Shown here: piece by piece, positions 8,463 through 17,555 of the stretch
Layout: the number at the start of each line of letters is the position of its first letter
Numbering within the stretch: position 1 is the first letter of the stretch
Assembly (NCBI GenBank): GCA_024233865.1
Contig: JACKPA010000008.1
Span: 144,501 to 208,500 of the forward strand
Direction of reading: 5' to 3'
DNA: 64,000 bases
Source: Leptospiraceae bacterium
Lineage (GTDB): Bacteria > Spirochaetota > Leptospiria > Leptospirales > Leptospiraceae
Notes under the pieces: generated by a model
Databases searched by the model: none
The model's input: only the letters and a program-made list of their open reading frames with translations
Told to the model about the DNA's origin: nothing
Made by a program: the position numbers and the translations under genes

Positions 8463-10268
8463 TTACCTGGATTCATACATTTTTTTTAGGTCTTCTTCTC
8501 CAAGAAGATTGCCTGGTTCGTCAGAGTAGTTATGCGTACCTTCAATCACTTGTCCTTGCCACTTTAGTTCGGTTTGCTCTCGTTCTTTGGTTTTTTTGTA
8601 TTCTTCAATAAATTCATTCACTTTACACAAAAGTCTATAAGAAGAAGCACTTGAGTTAGAACCTACTGCATAGTGCCAAGGTCGATAGGCTATGTTTTTA
8701 GAAATGATTTCTATTTTTCCTTTCCAAGGACTATCAGGTGACGTACAAGCCCAGTAGTAAACAGGGAGATCAACAACAAATGCGTCTACTGTTCCGTCTG
8801 CCAAGCAGTCGTGAATCCTTGTTTGATCCGGATAGGCTATTAAATTTCCGAGAAAAATCTTTCCATCCGGTTTGGATGAATTGGCAGACCACCTAACGCC
8901 AACTTTTTCCAAGGTTGCAAAGGCAACAGGGTCATTGGTACAACCTAGTATTTTTCCATCCAAGTCTCTTAGAGATTGAATTTGTTCGTCTCCTAAACGT
9001 CTAGCAAGAACAAAATACAGATAGGTATAACTTTTGGAAAATGCAACACCTTTGTAGGATTCATCCGGTGGAAGAGCACTCCACATAAGGTCTGCTTCCG
9101 GTTCTTGGATAGACTTACCAACTTCCAAAACTTCCGTGCAAAGGTCCCAAGGACTCTCTATAAATTCTGGTTTCACTCCAAGCCATTTTGCAAAGGCAGT
9201 TGCATATTCTACGTCCAATCCAATTAAAGGACTGCCTGGTTTAAGCCTGAAAGAAAGCCCGATAAGAGAAGGTTCAATTGCGATTCGAACCGTTCCTCTT
9301 GTTAGAATGTCATCTAGTCTATCGTAGTTTCTATGGTAGCTGATATTACAGAACTTTAAAATTTTTTCAAAGTTTTCTTTTTTAATTTCATGGTGCTTGG
9401 AATTGTTTTGCATTTCGTTTCCGATTTGCATAGACCAGTTGACTTTGAACTTCATCCTCTCCATGAATACATTGAGTTTTAGGAATTCCTTCCACATTTC
9501 ACTGAACTTTTTTATAACAACCAAATTATCCTCTGCATTTTTAAGAAGGTTAAGTTGCTTTTCGGAAGTATTTTGTATATCGGTTGATAATTTAGCGAGA
9601 TTATTGGTTAGGCTATTTTGAAAGTGTTGAAAACTCTTGTGGAAGTCACTTAATTGAATATAATTAAAAATTTCTTTGGAGTTGTTCGCTGCTTGAGATG
9701 CAAGTTTTTGCATTTCATCTGCTATAATGGTAAAACCCTCTCCTTGCTCTCCGCTTCTTGCCGCTTCAATAGAAGCGTTCAATGCAAGCATAGATGTTTT
9801 GGATGAAACATTGTTTAGCATCTTTAAAACTGAATCAATCTTTTTTATACGTGATTCCAAGTCTGAAGTTATTTCTTGAATATCCGCATCCACTTCTTTA
9901 TGTATTTTTGAAACTATGTTAAAAAGCAATTCATGAAGTTTATTGGCAAATTCCACAGAATCAATAATGCTTTGGCGAACAGACTGCATGGTTTTGTTCA
10001 AGACATCTAGCTTGGAACCAATTTCTTGCATTGAGCTATAATATTGAGTTCCGGCTTTATCAGCGTGTCTTAATAAATCCAATAGATAGTCAATAATAAT
10101 AAAAAAATACCTTTCTTTATCTTTATTGTTTTGCAACTGCTCGAAATAATTTTGGTTTTCTTTTTTTAACTTTTCATTCTCTTCCAAAAGTTCCCTGATT
10201 AACTTTTCCTTTTCAGTATCAGAACTTTCCTCTATCGGATAATTTGATTTGTTTTTTTTGAGTAACAT
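8463..10268 (-). CDS. Soluble MCP signalling domain fused to a solute-binding (SBP_bac_3-like) domain
   Basis: The 601-residue protein has no membrane segment and no signal peptide. An N-terminal coiled coil (about 16-50) is followed by a methyl-accepting-chemotaxis signalling hairpin (about 130-205; core SMLALNASIEAARSGEQGEG), more coiled coil to ~300, and a C-terminal domain (about 333-575; starts RGTVRIAIEPSLIGLSF) that looks like the periplasmic amino-acid-binding fold SBP_bac_3. In known receptors that fold is outside the membrane; here both domains appear cytosolic. It may sense an internal metabolite and feed a CheA/CheW complex, but no che genes are in the window. It converges with pepN. 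Confidence 0.8.
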   Translation of the reverse strand: MLLKKNKSNYPIEESSDTEKEKLIRELLEENEKLKKENQNYFEQLQNNKDKERYFFIIIDYLLDLLRHADKAGTQYYSSMQEIGSKLDVLNKTMQSVRQSIIDSVEFANKLHELLFNIVSKIHKEVDADIQEITSDLESRIKKIDSVLKMLNNVSSKTSMLALNASIEAARSGEQGEGFTIIADEMQKLASQAANNSKEIFNYIQLSDFHKSFQHFQNSLTNNLAKLSTDIQNTSEKQLNLLKNAEDNLVVIKKFSEMWKEFLKLNVFMERMKFKVNWSMQIGNEMQNNSKHHEIKKENFEKILKFCNISYHRNYDRLDDILTRGTVRIAIEPSLIGLSFRLKPGSPLIGLDVEYATAFAKWLGVKPEFIESPWDLCTEVLEVGKSIQEPEADLMWSALPPDESYKGVAFSKSYTYLYFVLARRLGDEQIQSLRDLDGKILGCTNDPVAFATLEKVGVRWSANSSKPDGKIFLGNLIAYPDQTRIHDCLADGTVDAFVVDLPVYYWACTSPDSPWKGKIEIISKNIAYRPWHYAVGSNSSASSYRLLCKVNEFIEEYKKTKEREQTELKWQGQVIEGTHNYSDEPGNLLGEEDLKKMYESR

Positions 10269-10347
10269 AGTTTTTCTTCTAAAATCGACTTTATTTATAA
10301 TTTAATGAAACGCAAGAATAATGCCAGATAAATGGTTATCTATGGTA

Positions 10348-10905
10348 TTAAATCGAAGTGTCGAAAGTAACCAACCTATTTTCCAACACTACTATCCCAA
10401 CTCGAATATCATAGGAGTCTTCTTGAAAATTCACAGGAAAAGTATCCGAAAAGCTAACTCCAATCAATCTATCGGAAGAAACTTCAGATAAATTCCGATC
10501 ATAAAAACCACCACCTCTACCCAATCGATAACCTTTTTTATTAAAACCAAGAGCAGGCACAATACACAAATCAGCCTCTTTTGGCAAAATAGATTCATTT
10601 CCGATAGGTTGCCAAATAGAATAAGGACCTAATTCCCAACTTTGAGGTTTGATAAACTCTAAAGACTTGTCTTCCATAGAAATGATTTTAGGAAAGTAGT
10701 AGCAATTCATACTACTTTCCACAACCAAATACTCAAGGTCAACTTCGTATTTATCTGCTTTGTATAGGATAACCTTTTTCTCTTTTCCAATTAGGTTTAT
10801 TAATCTTTGACAGACTTGGTTTTCCAAATTTTTCCGATTTTGTATTTGAAGAAGTTCTCTCTTTATCCAAGCACGAACTTCTTTTTTGTTAGGTTTGGAA
10901 TCCAA
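10348..10905 (-). CDS. 5-formyltetrahydrofolate cyclo-ligase (MTHFS)
   Basis: This 185-residue enzyme converts 5-formyl-THF to 5,10-methenyl-THF with ATP in cytosolic one-carbon metabolism. The family signature GLGRGGGFYDR is present at about 130-140, preceded by ADLCIVPALGFNKKGYRLG. The only reasonable start is TTG at 10905-10903, placed directly after the TAA stop (10908-10906) of the upstream gene with no gap. This indicates translational coupling. Length and motif fit the family well. Confidence 0.9.
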   Translation of the reverse strand: MDSKPNKKEVRAWIKRELLQIQNRKNLENQVCQRLINLIGKEKKVILYKADKYEVDLEYLVVESSMNCYYFPKIISMEDKSLEFIKPQSWELGPYSIWQPIGNESILPKEADLCIVPALGFNKKGYRLGRGGGFYDRNLSEVSSDRLIGVSFSDTFPVNFQEDSYDIRVGIVVLENRLVTFDTSI

Positions 10906-12036
10906 TTATCTATGAACGAAATAGTCTTGGATTTGTTCAATAATAGGTTGAATCATTTTTTCATAGGTCAAAATAGCCTCTACTGCTTTTTCGTACATGC
11001 TCATGATCAAAGCTTGTGCTGCGTCACACTTTTGCACTTTTCGGAACAACTCATCATGAAGCGTTTCTGTAATAGAACCATCCGGGAGAAAAGGCAAACT
11101 TGCCAAGAGATTACTAACGACAATTTTGTCGTCTCCAGCTACGTGAGACGGATCGAATATTACAGGTAGAATCGTTTTTTTCTTAACGTGTGTAATTACA
11201 TTGAAGTCCGGAGTATTCCTACAATATCCTTCTTTTATAAACAAAGTTTTAACACCTCTTTCACACAGAACGATGTCCAAATTCCCCTGATTGGCTATGT
11301 ACTCAGCTGCCGAAAACCATTCTTCTGCTTCGTTTCCAAAACCCCTTTTCAAAATAACCGGTTTTTTGGTTTGTCCGCACGCTTCTAACAATTCAAAATC
11401 CTGAGCATTTCTTGTACCTATTTGTAACATGTCTGCATGTTTGGCTACTTCCGCTGCCATTGTATGATCCATAACTTCCGTTACATAAGGAAGACCTGTT
11501 TCTTCTCTAACTCTATCCAATATTTCAATGCCTTCCCAGCCAAGCCCTCTCCAATCGGTAGGTCTGGTTCTTGGTTTGAAAGCTCCACCTCTTAAGATGA
11601 TTCTGTCCAGAATTCCAAACTTTTCTCCTATATGTCTCGCATATCTGGCGATTTCAAGGGTTTGCTCAAATGTTTGAGGAGAATCCGGCCCCACGATAAA
11701 AATGTGCTTGCCAGCTCCAATTTTTCGAACATGGCCGTCTGGTCCTTTCACCTTCACCACCCTTTGACTTCTTCTTACAACTTCCCCGCTTTTTCCGGCG
11801 GCAAGCTTAGCCACGTTTTTGTAGGAAGCAGATACATTCCATATCCTCATTACTCCAGGAAGCTCTTTTACATAACCTTCTTTTTCCGAAATAACTCGGG
11901 TATCGCCTATAAAGTGCAATGTGTCACTAACGCTACCACCACGAATCACTTCAACCGAATTTCCAGACTCGGTTGCAATCCTCTTTATGGTTTCTTCTGA
12001 GTCCGGATAACCTTTTTCAAGCTCTACTATATCCAA
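10906..12036 (-). CDS. aroF: DAHP synthase-family enzyme (type I beta), variant active site
   Basis: This 376-residue protein matches the KDOPS-like type I beta DAHP synthases, which make 3-deoxy-D-arabino-heptulosonate 7-phosphate from PEP and erythrose 4-phosphate at the head of the shikimate pathway. It has an N-terminal ferredoxin-like segment (about 25-100), then RGGAFKPRTRP, LQIGTRN, LKRGFGN, CERGVKT and DPSHVAG. The usual metal-binding Cys of GPCS is Asp here (VGPDS, D118), and the C-terminal MVEVHP segment is altered (ITETLHDE). Catalytic Arg, Lys and His positions remain. It may be a true DAHP synthase with changed metal use or a paralogue with a different substrate. It is coupled to the MTHFS gene. 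Confidence 0.75.
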   Translation of the reverse strand: MDIVELEKGYPDSEETIKRIATESGNSVEVIRGGSVSDTLHFIGDTRVISEKEGYVKELPGVMRIWNVSASYKNVAKLAAGKSGEVVRRSQRVVKVKGPDGHVRKIGAGKHIFIVGPDSPQTFEQTLEIARYARHIGEKFGILDRIILRGGAFKPRTRPTDWRGLGWEGIEILDRVREETGLPYVTEVMDHTMAAEVAKHADMLQIGTRNAQDFELLEACGQTKKPVILKRGFGNEAEEWFSAAEYIANQGNLDIVLCERGVKTLFIKEGYCRNTPDFNVITHVKKKTILPVIFDPSHVAGDDKIVVSNLLASLPFLPDGSITETLHDELFRKVQKCDAAQALIMSMYEKAVEAILTYEKMIQPIIEQIQDYFVHR

Positions 12037-12163
12037 AATTTTAACCTCTATAATAATATCTTTGATTCTATAAACGTATATTTTACCGTTGCGAAGACAA
12101 TGGGAAAAATTTAGTTTTTCTATTTTTAACCTTAAAAATATGCTTTACCCTAGAGTCAATCAA

Positions 12164-12844
12164 ATGAAAAAGCTGATTTTTTTGCTACTTTTAGGAAATT
12201 GTACAACCATAGGATTTCACGATACTAAGCTTAGAAAGTCAATAGATTTTGGCAAATCTGCCGTAATACGACTTTGTGTGTTAAAAGATGTCAGATTGCA
12301 AAATAATAAAATCAAAGAACTCATAAACAATTGGAACAAAGAATTAGATTACTATAACTTAAAAATAGAAATATCTAATCTAAAAGAATGGGAAAGACCG
12401 GCATTATTTTCGAGTGACATATTTCGTGAAGTTATGCATCATCCGATAGAAAAGAATTGTGATAGATTGCTTGGATTTGTTGCGGTAAATTTTGGTGATT
12501 ACTTCTTTGAACTCTTAAGCTATTTTATACCTACGTTTATGGTTCTAGGAACTGTTGATACGGCAACCCATACAAAGGGCTATATTATGGCAGAAAACTT
12601 TTCTATTGTACAGCTAATTATAGGCGGTCCCAAAAGCACTCTCGTTCATGAAGGCTATCACTTGTTAGGTTGTGGACACTTTTCCATGAAAAATTGCTAC
12701 AATCAGATTTCCAAGCTAAAGAAGCTATCCCAAAAAAACAGAGCAAGCAAAATAGATTTTTTTCCGGCTTTGACGGAAGACAGTAGGGTTTACACAAACA
12801 GGGAAGATGTAAATCTGATTTTTGAAAGAGCTTTTCCTAAATGA
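12164..12844 (+). CDS. Lipoprotein with metzincin-type zinc-protease motif
   Basis: Starting at the ATG at 12164 gives a lipoprotein-like signal (MKKLIFLLLLGNCTT, Cys in position 13), whereas the longer frame from 12089 would bury it. The motif HEGYHLLGCGH (encoded at 12647-12679) fits HExxHxxGxxH exactly, the metzincin zinc signature: three His ligands plus the catalytic Glu. The rest is not recognised, and no clear Met-turn is seen, although SMKNC follows closely. Asn before the lipidated Cys is unusual for E. coli rules but less so for spirochaetes. It is probably an envelope zinc peptidase of unknown target. Confidence 0.6.
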   Translation: MKKLIFLLLLGNCTTIGFHDTKLRKSIDFGKSAVIRLCVLKDVRLQNNKIKELINNWNKELDYYNLKIEISNLKEWERPALFSSDIFREVMHHPIEKNCDRLLGFVAVNFGDYFFELLSYFIPTFMVLGTVDTATHTKGYIMAENFSIVQLIIGGPKSTLVHEGYHLLGCGHFSMKNCYNQISKLKKLSQKNRASKIDFFPALTEDSRVYTNREDVNLIFERAFPK

Positions 12845-12845
12845 A

Positions 12846-12917
12846 CTTTCCCTCCTTCGTGGACTTCGTTTCTTCGTGGTTGATTCACCACAGAGAGCAC
12901 AGAGGACACGAAGTAAT
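12846..12917. repeat. 72-bp palindromic repeat, copy 1
   Basis: The first copy of a 72-bp unit starts CTTTCCCTCCTTCGTGG and ends GAGGACACGAAGTAAT. It contains an internal inverted repeat (GTGGT / ACCAC around TGATTC) and outer complementary ends (CTTCGTG / CACGAAG). It sits two bases after the stop of the metzincin-like gene. Confidence 0.9.
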
Positions 12918-12940
12918 TATAAACAAATAAATTATCCCTT

Positions 12941-13012
12941 CTTTCCCTCCTTCGTGGACTTCGTTTCTTCGTGGTTGATTTACCACAGAGAACGCAGAGG
13001 ACACGAAGTAAT
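12941..13012. repeat. 72-bp palindromic repeat, copy 2
   Basis: The second copy is in the same orientation 95 bases from the first and differs at three positions by eye, two of them in the right arm. The pair fills most of the gap between two convergent genes, so the copies may act as bidirectional terminators or be a dispersed REP-like element. Confidence 0.9.
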
Positions 13013-13038
13013 GTTTTCAATCTTTACAGTGCAAGCGC

Positions 13039-16000
13039 TTAATTTTGTTCTAAAATTTTATTTAGTAAGTCCGGTTGATGATACTTATTGTAAATATCTT
13101 TGGATTTAAGACGTTTACCATTTTGAAAAAGTTTTATATAGGTGATCGCTTTTTTGGGAGAATAGTCGTACATGGCTTCCGGGGTATAGATTATTCCAGA
13201 ACCATCTTGAAAAGAAATGAGCGTTGCCAGTTTCTTGCTTGTATTAATGTCCCATATACCAATCGTATTATCCTCATTTACAACCAGAAGTTGCTTCTTA
13301 TTTGGACTTAAAGCTAAACTTTTAGCTGGTTGCCTATTGTCTATCGCCTTTATAAATTCTCCCTTGTAGCTATAAAACTCTATCTTATCAGAGGATCGAA
13401 CAAAAATATAGTTTCCATACTTTGTCTTAAAAATACCTAAAGGAATAGCACCTTCCAGAGTTTTGATTTGTTTTCCGTCTTTTGTCTTGATATCCGTTTT
13501 AAAATGGTACTCATTGTGCGACACGTATATTTCTTTATTTGGAGCATAGATTATATAATGTCCTACGTCTTTTGGAAAGTCTAATTGATTCCCATTAAAA
13601 TCCCAGCGTAATCCCCCGGAAGAATGCATGTCTCCTTGTGTTATATAAAACGATTTTTTATCGGGGTCTATTTTTAGGGACAAAATAGGTTTTGATTCCA
13701 GTCCTTCCATTGCTTTGATTAAGTTTCCCTTAATGGAATAAATCAAAACCATTTCACCGGATGCACAAATTATTTTTTGTCCGTCTGGAGTGACTTTTAG
13801 AAAATTTACCCCTGTAGTATATTCATGACTGCCTTCCGTATAAAAAACTCCTTTTGTTTCAATCCCTATATCTTTGAGTAGTTTTCCTTGACTACTCCAA
13901 ACCTTAATACTCCTACCTTCGTCGGAACCACTTACAATTCTTTTTCCATCCGGAGTTATGGCAACTGCATTTACTGGAGCTGAATGTCCCTGCAAATCTA
14001 AAAGTAATTTTCCATTTGTATCCCAAACTTTTACGGTATGATCCATTGAACCAGTTACAATTTTTTGTCCGTCTTTACTTACGACCGTATCTAAAATTTT
14101 ATTTTTATGCCCTTTGAACTGTGTGATCAATTCTCCTTTACTGTTCCAAACCTTAAAGTTGTGATCGTAAAAAGTTTTACTTACCAATTTCGTTTTGTTC
14201 GATATAAAAAATAATTCTGAAATAGTATCTAGCTGTCCTTTAAATGACTTAATGTATTTCCCTTGAGATGTGAATATACTTATGGATTTGTTTTCATAAG
14301 CTACATAAACTATTTTTTTCTCATTGTTTACCTGAATGTTAGAAATTTCTTTTCCTTTGGCAACAACGATGTTTTGAATTTTTTTTGTAGCTAGATTCAA
14401 GCTCACAACTTTTTTTCCATCACACAGAAAAATGCTTTCTCCATCACTCGAAAATACGGCATCTTTAAGATCAGAAAGTTTTAGATTGGCAATTGCTTTC
14501 AATGTATTCAGATCGTAAAGTATAATTTTATCAACAGTTCCGGCTAAAATTATACCACTTATGGAACTCCCGAACAAGTGAATTACGGGTAGTTCTTCTT
14601 TAACGCTCGCTAGTGGGTTTCCAATTAAATCCCATGTCTTAAAGGTATTATCATAAGAGGCAGTTATGATTTTTTTACCATCTGACGAAAAGATCGCTTT
14701 TGCGACTCCAAGCTTATGGGCACTAAATTCTTTTAAGAGTTGCCCTTTTAAATTCCACAGCTTTATATTTCCATTCTCATGAGCAGTGACAATCATAAGA
14801 CCATTCGGACTTACTGTAACAGAATTTGCACTCGTATGAGCGTCTTCACCAAGAGGAACGGATTGGAGCAATTCCCCGTTTTTATCCCGAATTTTCATTG
14901 TTTTGTCTGTTGATACGGACAAAATTTTACTACCATCAGGAGTCAATGTCATTCCCTTGATTTCGTCTTTATGTGCTTTTATTGTCCGAAGTAGTCTTCC
15001 CGAACGACTCCATATTTTAATTGTATTATCATAAGAAGTCGAATACAATCGTTTTCCATCTGAACTTAAAACTAATTTTGTAATCCTATTTTTATGACCA
15101 ACAGGTACAATAATTTTCGTTTTTCCGGAATCCAGTTTAATTTGTCTTTCTACTCCCATGTTTCCATTGGAGTTTTGAAAATAAAATGCAAAAAGAGGGT
15201 CCTGCTTAGCTTGTTCTATATAGTCCTTTTTTCTTTTATATAAGAACTCCATATATTGGTTTGTTAATTTCCAATCTTTTTGAGACGAAAAGTAAACACC
15301 TGCATCGTACAATAATTCCGAATTTGGAAATTTTATTTGCTTGAGGTGAGTTGCAAGTTCTGTTGCACCAATTGTATTTATTTTAGGGATTGATCTTTTT
15401 TCAAACAATTCGGAAAACCATAAAACGGTTGCAAGTCTTTTGTTGTTTGACTTTTGTTTTTGCAAATCTCCGTATCTGTTCCAAAGCGAGTCTAGAAAAC
15501 TATCTATACTTTCAAGCTTTCCTTTTTCTTTCAAATTTAAAACCTGATTAAACCCAATTAAAAAATGAGTTAGACCAATATCGTCTTTTTCTACTTCAAA
15601 GCTGTACAAAGAATAGGGGAAGTGAATATAAAGAGGAGCATAGCCGGAATCATCTTGTTTGTTCCATTTTAATGCAAAATAAATTGCTTTTTTGTATTGG
15701 CTATGATAGTAAAAGAATTCGACCAGTTGCTTATACGTTTTTGTATGAGGTCTTTTTACCAATTTTAAGATGTTTATGGTAAGGACATCCGAATTGGTGT
15801 TTGAGAAAATTTCTTTTGCTTTCTCATGTTTATTGATTTTTTGATTTAGAAACCAAAGACAAGTGCCTATTTCTTTGTCGTTTTTTGGTTGTATTTTGTA
15901 GTAATCTTCCCATTCTTTTAGGGTTGCTTGAAGTTCTTCACTTGAAGATTGGTTGGAGTCCAAGCCTTTAAAAAACCATTGAAAAGCTTTCTCTGAGTTT

Positions 16001-16683
16001 CCGGCAGCCATAAAAGAAAGAGCTAATCTAAAGAAATTAGATTCATTGGGCACTAATTTTTGGTTTCGAATGGCAAACCCAAGTACTTTATTATACATTT
16101 TTTCTTTAAAATAGATTTTTCGAATTCCTTCGTATAAGGTGGCAAGCTCCAAATTGTATTCTTTTTCTTTTGTTTGTTCTCTAAATCTCTGATTTTCCAG
16201 AGACGCAATTTGGTACCTTAGAACGGATAAGGCTTTCTTTTTTTCTCCGGAGTCATAAAAAGCAAAGGCTATGTGTTCTGCATAAATATAAGCCGGCCTA
16301 AAGGTTTTGAACTGAGTATCTTGGTTTTTTAGGATATATTGAAATTCGGATATGGCTTCTTGGAATTTTTTTAAGCCGGAGTATGCCTGTCCTTTGTTGT
16401 ATATAATTTTTAAAAAAAGGTCTCTTTCTTCTATTTCTTTAGATGATGTTTTGGATGGTAACTTTTCAAATTGTATACCAATTTCTTTTAACTGTTCGGC
16501 ATCTTGAACAACCTTCCAGTTTGCTCCCTCTTTAAGATTTTTATAGGTAGATAGGTATAGTTCTTCTAATTTTTGGAAAGCAAAGGATTTTTTAGTTAGA
16601 ACCCTTATTTCTTTGGCTGAAACAACATTGGGAAATTGAAACAGGCAGAATAAACAAATAAAAATGTGTAGAATGATTTTCAT
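13039..16683 (-). CDS. Exported TPR / WD40 repeat protein
   Basis: This 1214-residue protein has a signal peptide (about 1-23, ending NVVSA). Residues ~60-510 are helical repeats of TPR type (for example LFLKIIYNKGQAYSGLKKF). From ~525 to the end it is built of WD40 blades with the recurring pattern GHKNRI..., SSDGK, and TIKIW or TVKVW. At least ten blades can be picked out, possibly two propellers. Some central blades are degenerate. No enzymatic domain is seen. It is probably a periplasmic or surface scaffold. It lies downstream of the BON/LysM gene on the same strand, 131 bases away. Confidence 0.85.
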   Translation of the reverse strand: MKIILHIFICLFCLFQFPNVVSAKEIRVLTKKSFAFQKLEELYLSTYKNLKEGANWKVVQDAEQLKEIGIQFEKLPSKTSSKEIEERDLFLKIIYNKGQAYSGLKKFQEAISEFQYILKNQDTQFKTFRPAYIYAEHIAFAFYDSGEKKKALSVLRYQIASLENQRFREQTKEKEYNLELATLYEGIRKIYFKEKMYNKVLGFAIRNQKLVPNESNFFRLALSFMAAGNSEKAFQWFFKGLDSNQSSSEELQATLKEWEDYYKIQPKNDKEIGTCLWFLNQKINKHEKAKEIFSNTNSDVLTINILKLVKRPHTKTYKQLVEFFYYHSQYKKAIYFALKWNKQDDSGYAPLYIHFPYSLYSFEVEKDDIGLTHFLIGFNQVLNLKEKGKLESIDSFLDSLWNRYGDLQKQKSNNKRLATVLWFSELFEKRSIPKINTIGATELATHLKQIKFPNSELLYDAGVYFSSQKDWKLTNQYMEFLYKRKKDYIEQAKQDPLFAFYFQNSNGNMGVERQIKLDSGKTKIIVPVGHKNRITKLVLSSDGKRLYSTSYDNTIKIWSRSGRLLRTIKAHKDEIKGMTLTPDGSKILSVSTDKTMKIRDKNGELLQSVPLGEDAHTSANSVTVSPNGLMIVTAHENGNIKLWNLKGQLLKEFSAHKLGVAKAIFSSDGKKIITASYDNTFKTWDLIGNPLASVKEELPVIHLFGSSISGIILAGTVDKIILYDLNTLKAIANLKLSDLKDAVFSSDGESIFLCDGKKVVSLNLATKKIQNIVVAKGKEISNIQVNNEKKIVYVAYENKSISIFTSQGKYIKSFKGQLDTISELFFISNKTKLVSKTFYDHNFKVWNSKGELITQFKGHKNKILDTVVSKDGQKIVTGSMDHTVKVWDTNGKLLLDLQGHSAPVNAVAITPDGKRIVSGSDEGRSIKVWSSQGKLLKDIGIETKGVFYTEGSHEYTTGVNFLKVTPDGQKIICASGEMVLIYSIKGNLIKAMEGLESKPILSLKIDPDKKSFYITQGDMHSSGGLRWDFNGNQLDFPKDVGHYIIYAPNKEIYVSHNEYHFKTDIKTKDGKQIKTLEGAIPLGIFKTKYGNYIFVRSSDKIEFYSYKGEFIKAIDNRQPAKSLALSPNKKQLLVVNEDNTIGIWDINTSKKLATLISFQDGSGIIYTPEAMYDYSPKKAITYIKLFQNGKRLKSKDIYNKYHQPDLLNKILEQN

Positions 16684-16765
16684 ATTATATCAAACTTTTT
16701 TTATTATTGATATGAGACATATTACTAATGTCAATTGATTTTCGCATTTTTCTCAATTACAGAAT

Positions 16766-16791
16766 GCTCCCTTCGGCTTAGCTCAGGGAGC
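16766..16791 (-). terminator. Hairpin between BON/LysM gene and TPR/WD40 gene
   Basis: A 7-bp perfect stem (GCTCCCT / AGGGAGC, 12-base loop) lies 3' of the BON/LysM gene. The loop sequence CCTTCGGCTTAGCTC resembles part of the larger palindrome at 58794, so this may be a decayed copy of a dispersed repeat reused as a terminator. Confidence 0.45.
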
Positions 16792-16814
16792 GGGATCTAC
16801 ACCTCAAGCAAGCA

Positions 16815-17246
16815 TTAATCTAAAGGTATTCGTATTTTTTGACCGGGAAAAATCAAATTCGGGTCTTTGATAACCTCTTCATTGGCTTCAAAAATTTCAG
16901 GATACCGACTGGCATCTCCTAAAAATTTTTTTGCAATTGCAGACAAAGTATCGCCACTTTTAATAACATAGTACTCAATGTTATCATCCAGTTCGGGTGA
17001 GTCCATCTCGTCAATTTCGACACTTTCAACCCCCTCTACGTTTCCGGTAATCAAAACAGCTTTTTCTACATCCTCCGGATCATCAGCTGTTCCAGTTAAA
17101 GATGCGATTCCATCTTTAAATTTGACACCAAGGTCCTTTATGCCAATTCCGGCAGATTCAACCAAATCTTTCAATTTTTCAGCCGGATCGTCATCTTCAC
17201 CAAATACTTTTTTTCCTACATCTTTTGCAAAATCAAATAAACCCAT
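16815..17246 (-). CDS. BON-LysM protein (Kbp/YgaU family)
   Basis: This 143-residue protein starts MGLFDFAKDVGKKVFG like E. coli Kbp (YgaU), a cytoplasmic potassium-binding protein. It has an acidic linker, a BON domain (about 35-85, GVKFKDGIASLTGTADD), and a C-terminal LysM domain (about 90-143, YYVIKSGDTLSAIAKKFLG ... PGQKIRIP). No signal peptide is present, as in Kbp. Length and domain order match the family. Role by homology: potassium sensing or stress adaptation. Confidence 0.88.
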   Translation of the reverse strand: MGLFDFAKDVGKKVFGEDDDPAEKLKDLVESAGIGIKDLGVKFKDGIASLTGTADDPEDVEKAVLITGNVEGVESVEIDEMDSPELDDNIEYYVIKSGDTLSAIAKKFLGDASRYPEIFEANEEVIKDPNLIFPGQKIRIPLD

Positions 17247-17555
17247 TCAAAACTCCTTACAACATTTGTTTAACTCAATCAGTAAAAGTTTTTGGGCATT
17301 GATTATCAAGGAAAATTTTATATCGAACTCACGTTACCTAAAGACAGCTAGCAACTTCTTTTATTAGCAAATCATCATTGTAGAATTATTGTTTTTTTCT
17401 TGATGACAAAATGAGCTAAAGGATAAAATGAAAAGGAAAAAAATTAAAGATAATCGTATGCAAATATTCCCTAAAAACGATATTTACTGGAATAATATCC
17501 ATGTAAAACAATTTATTCATAGAAAATATTTAAGGTTTGGTTACGGAAGTTTTAT
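17247..17555. other. Intergenic 309 bases with one repeat terminus
   Basis: This AT-rich gap separates the divergent BON/LysM and Uma2 genes and should hold both promoters. The only recognisable element is the 19-base repeat end at 17322-17340. I see no convincing small gene. Confidence 0.6.
17322..17340 (-). repeat. Solitary terminus of the MITE-like element
   Basis: Read on the minus strand, these 19 bases (TAGGTAACGTGAGTTCGAT) are identical to the left end of the element at 38990. The flanks on either side do not match, so it is a lone end or relic. Confidence 0.85.

Noticed and set aside
12790..13109. Open frames of 76 and 95 codons on either strand
   Set aside because: They run through the 72-bp repeats and have repetitive translations with no ribosome-binding site.
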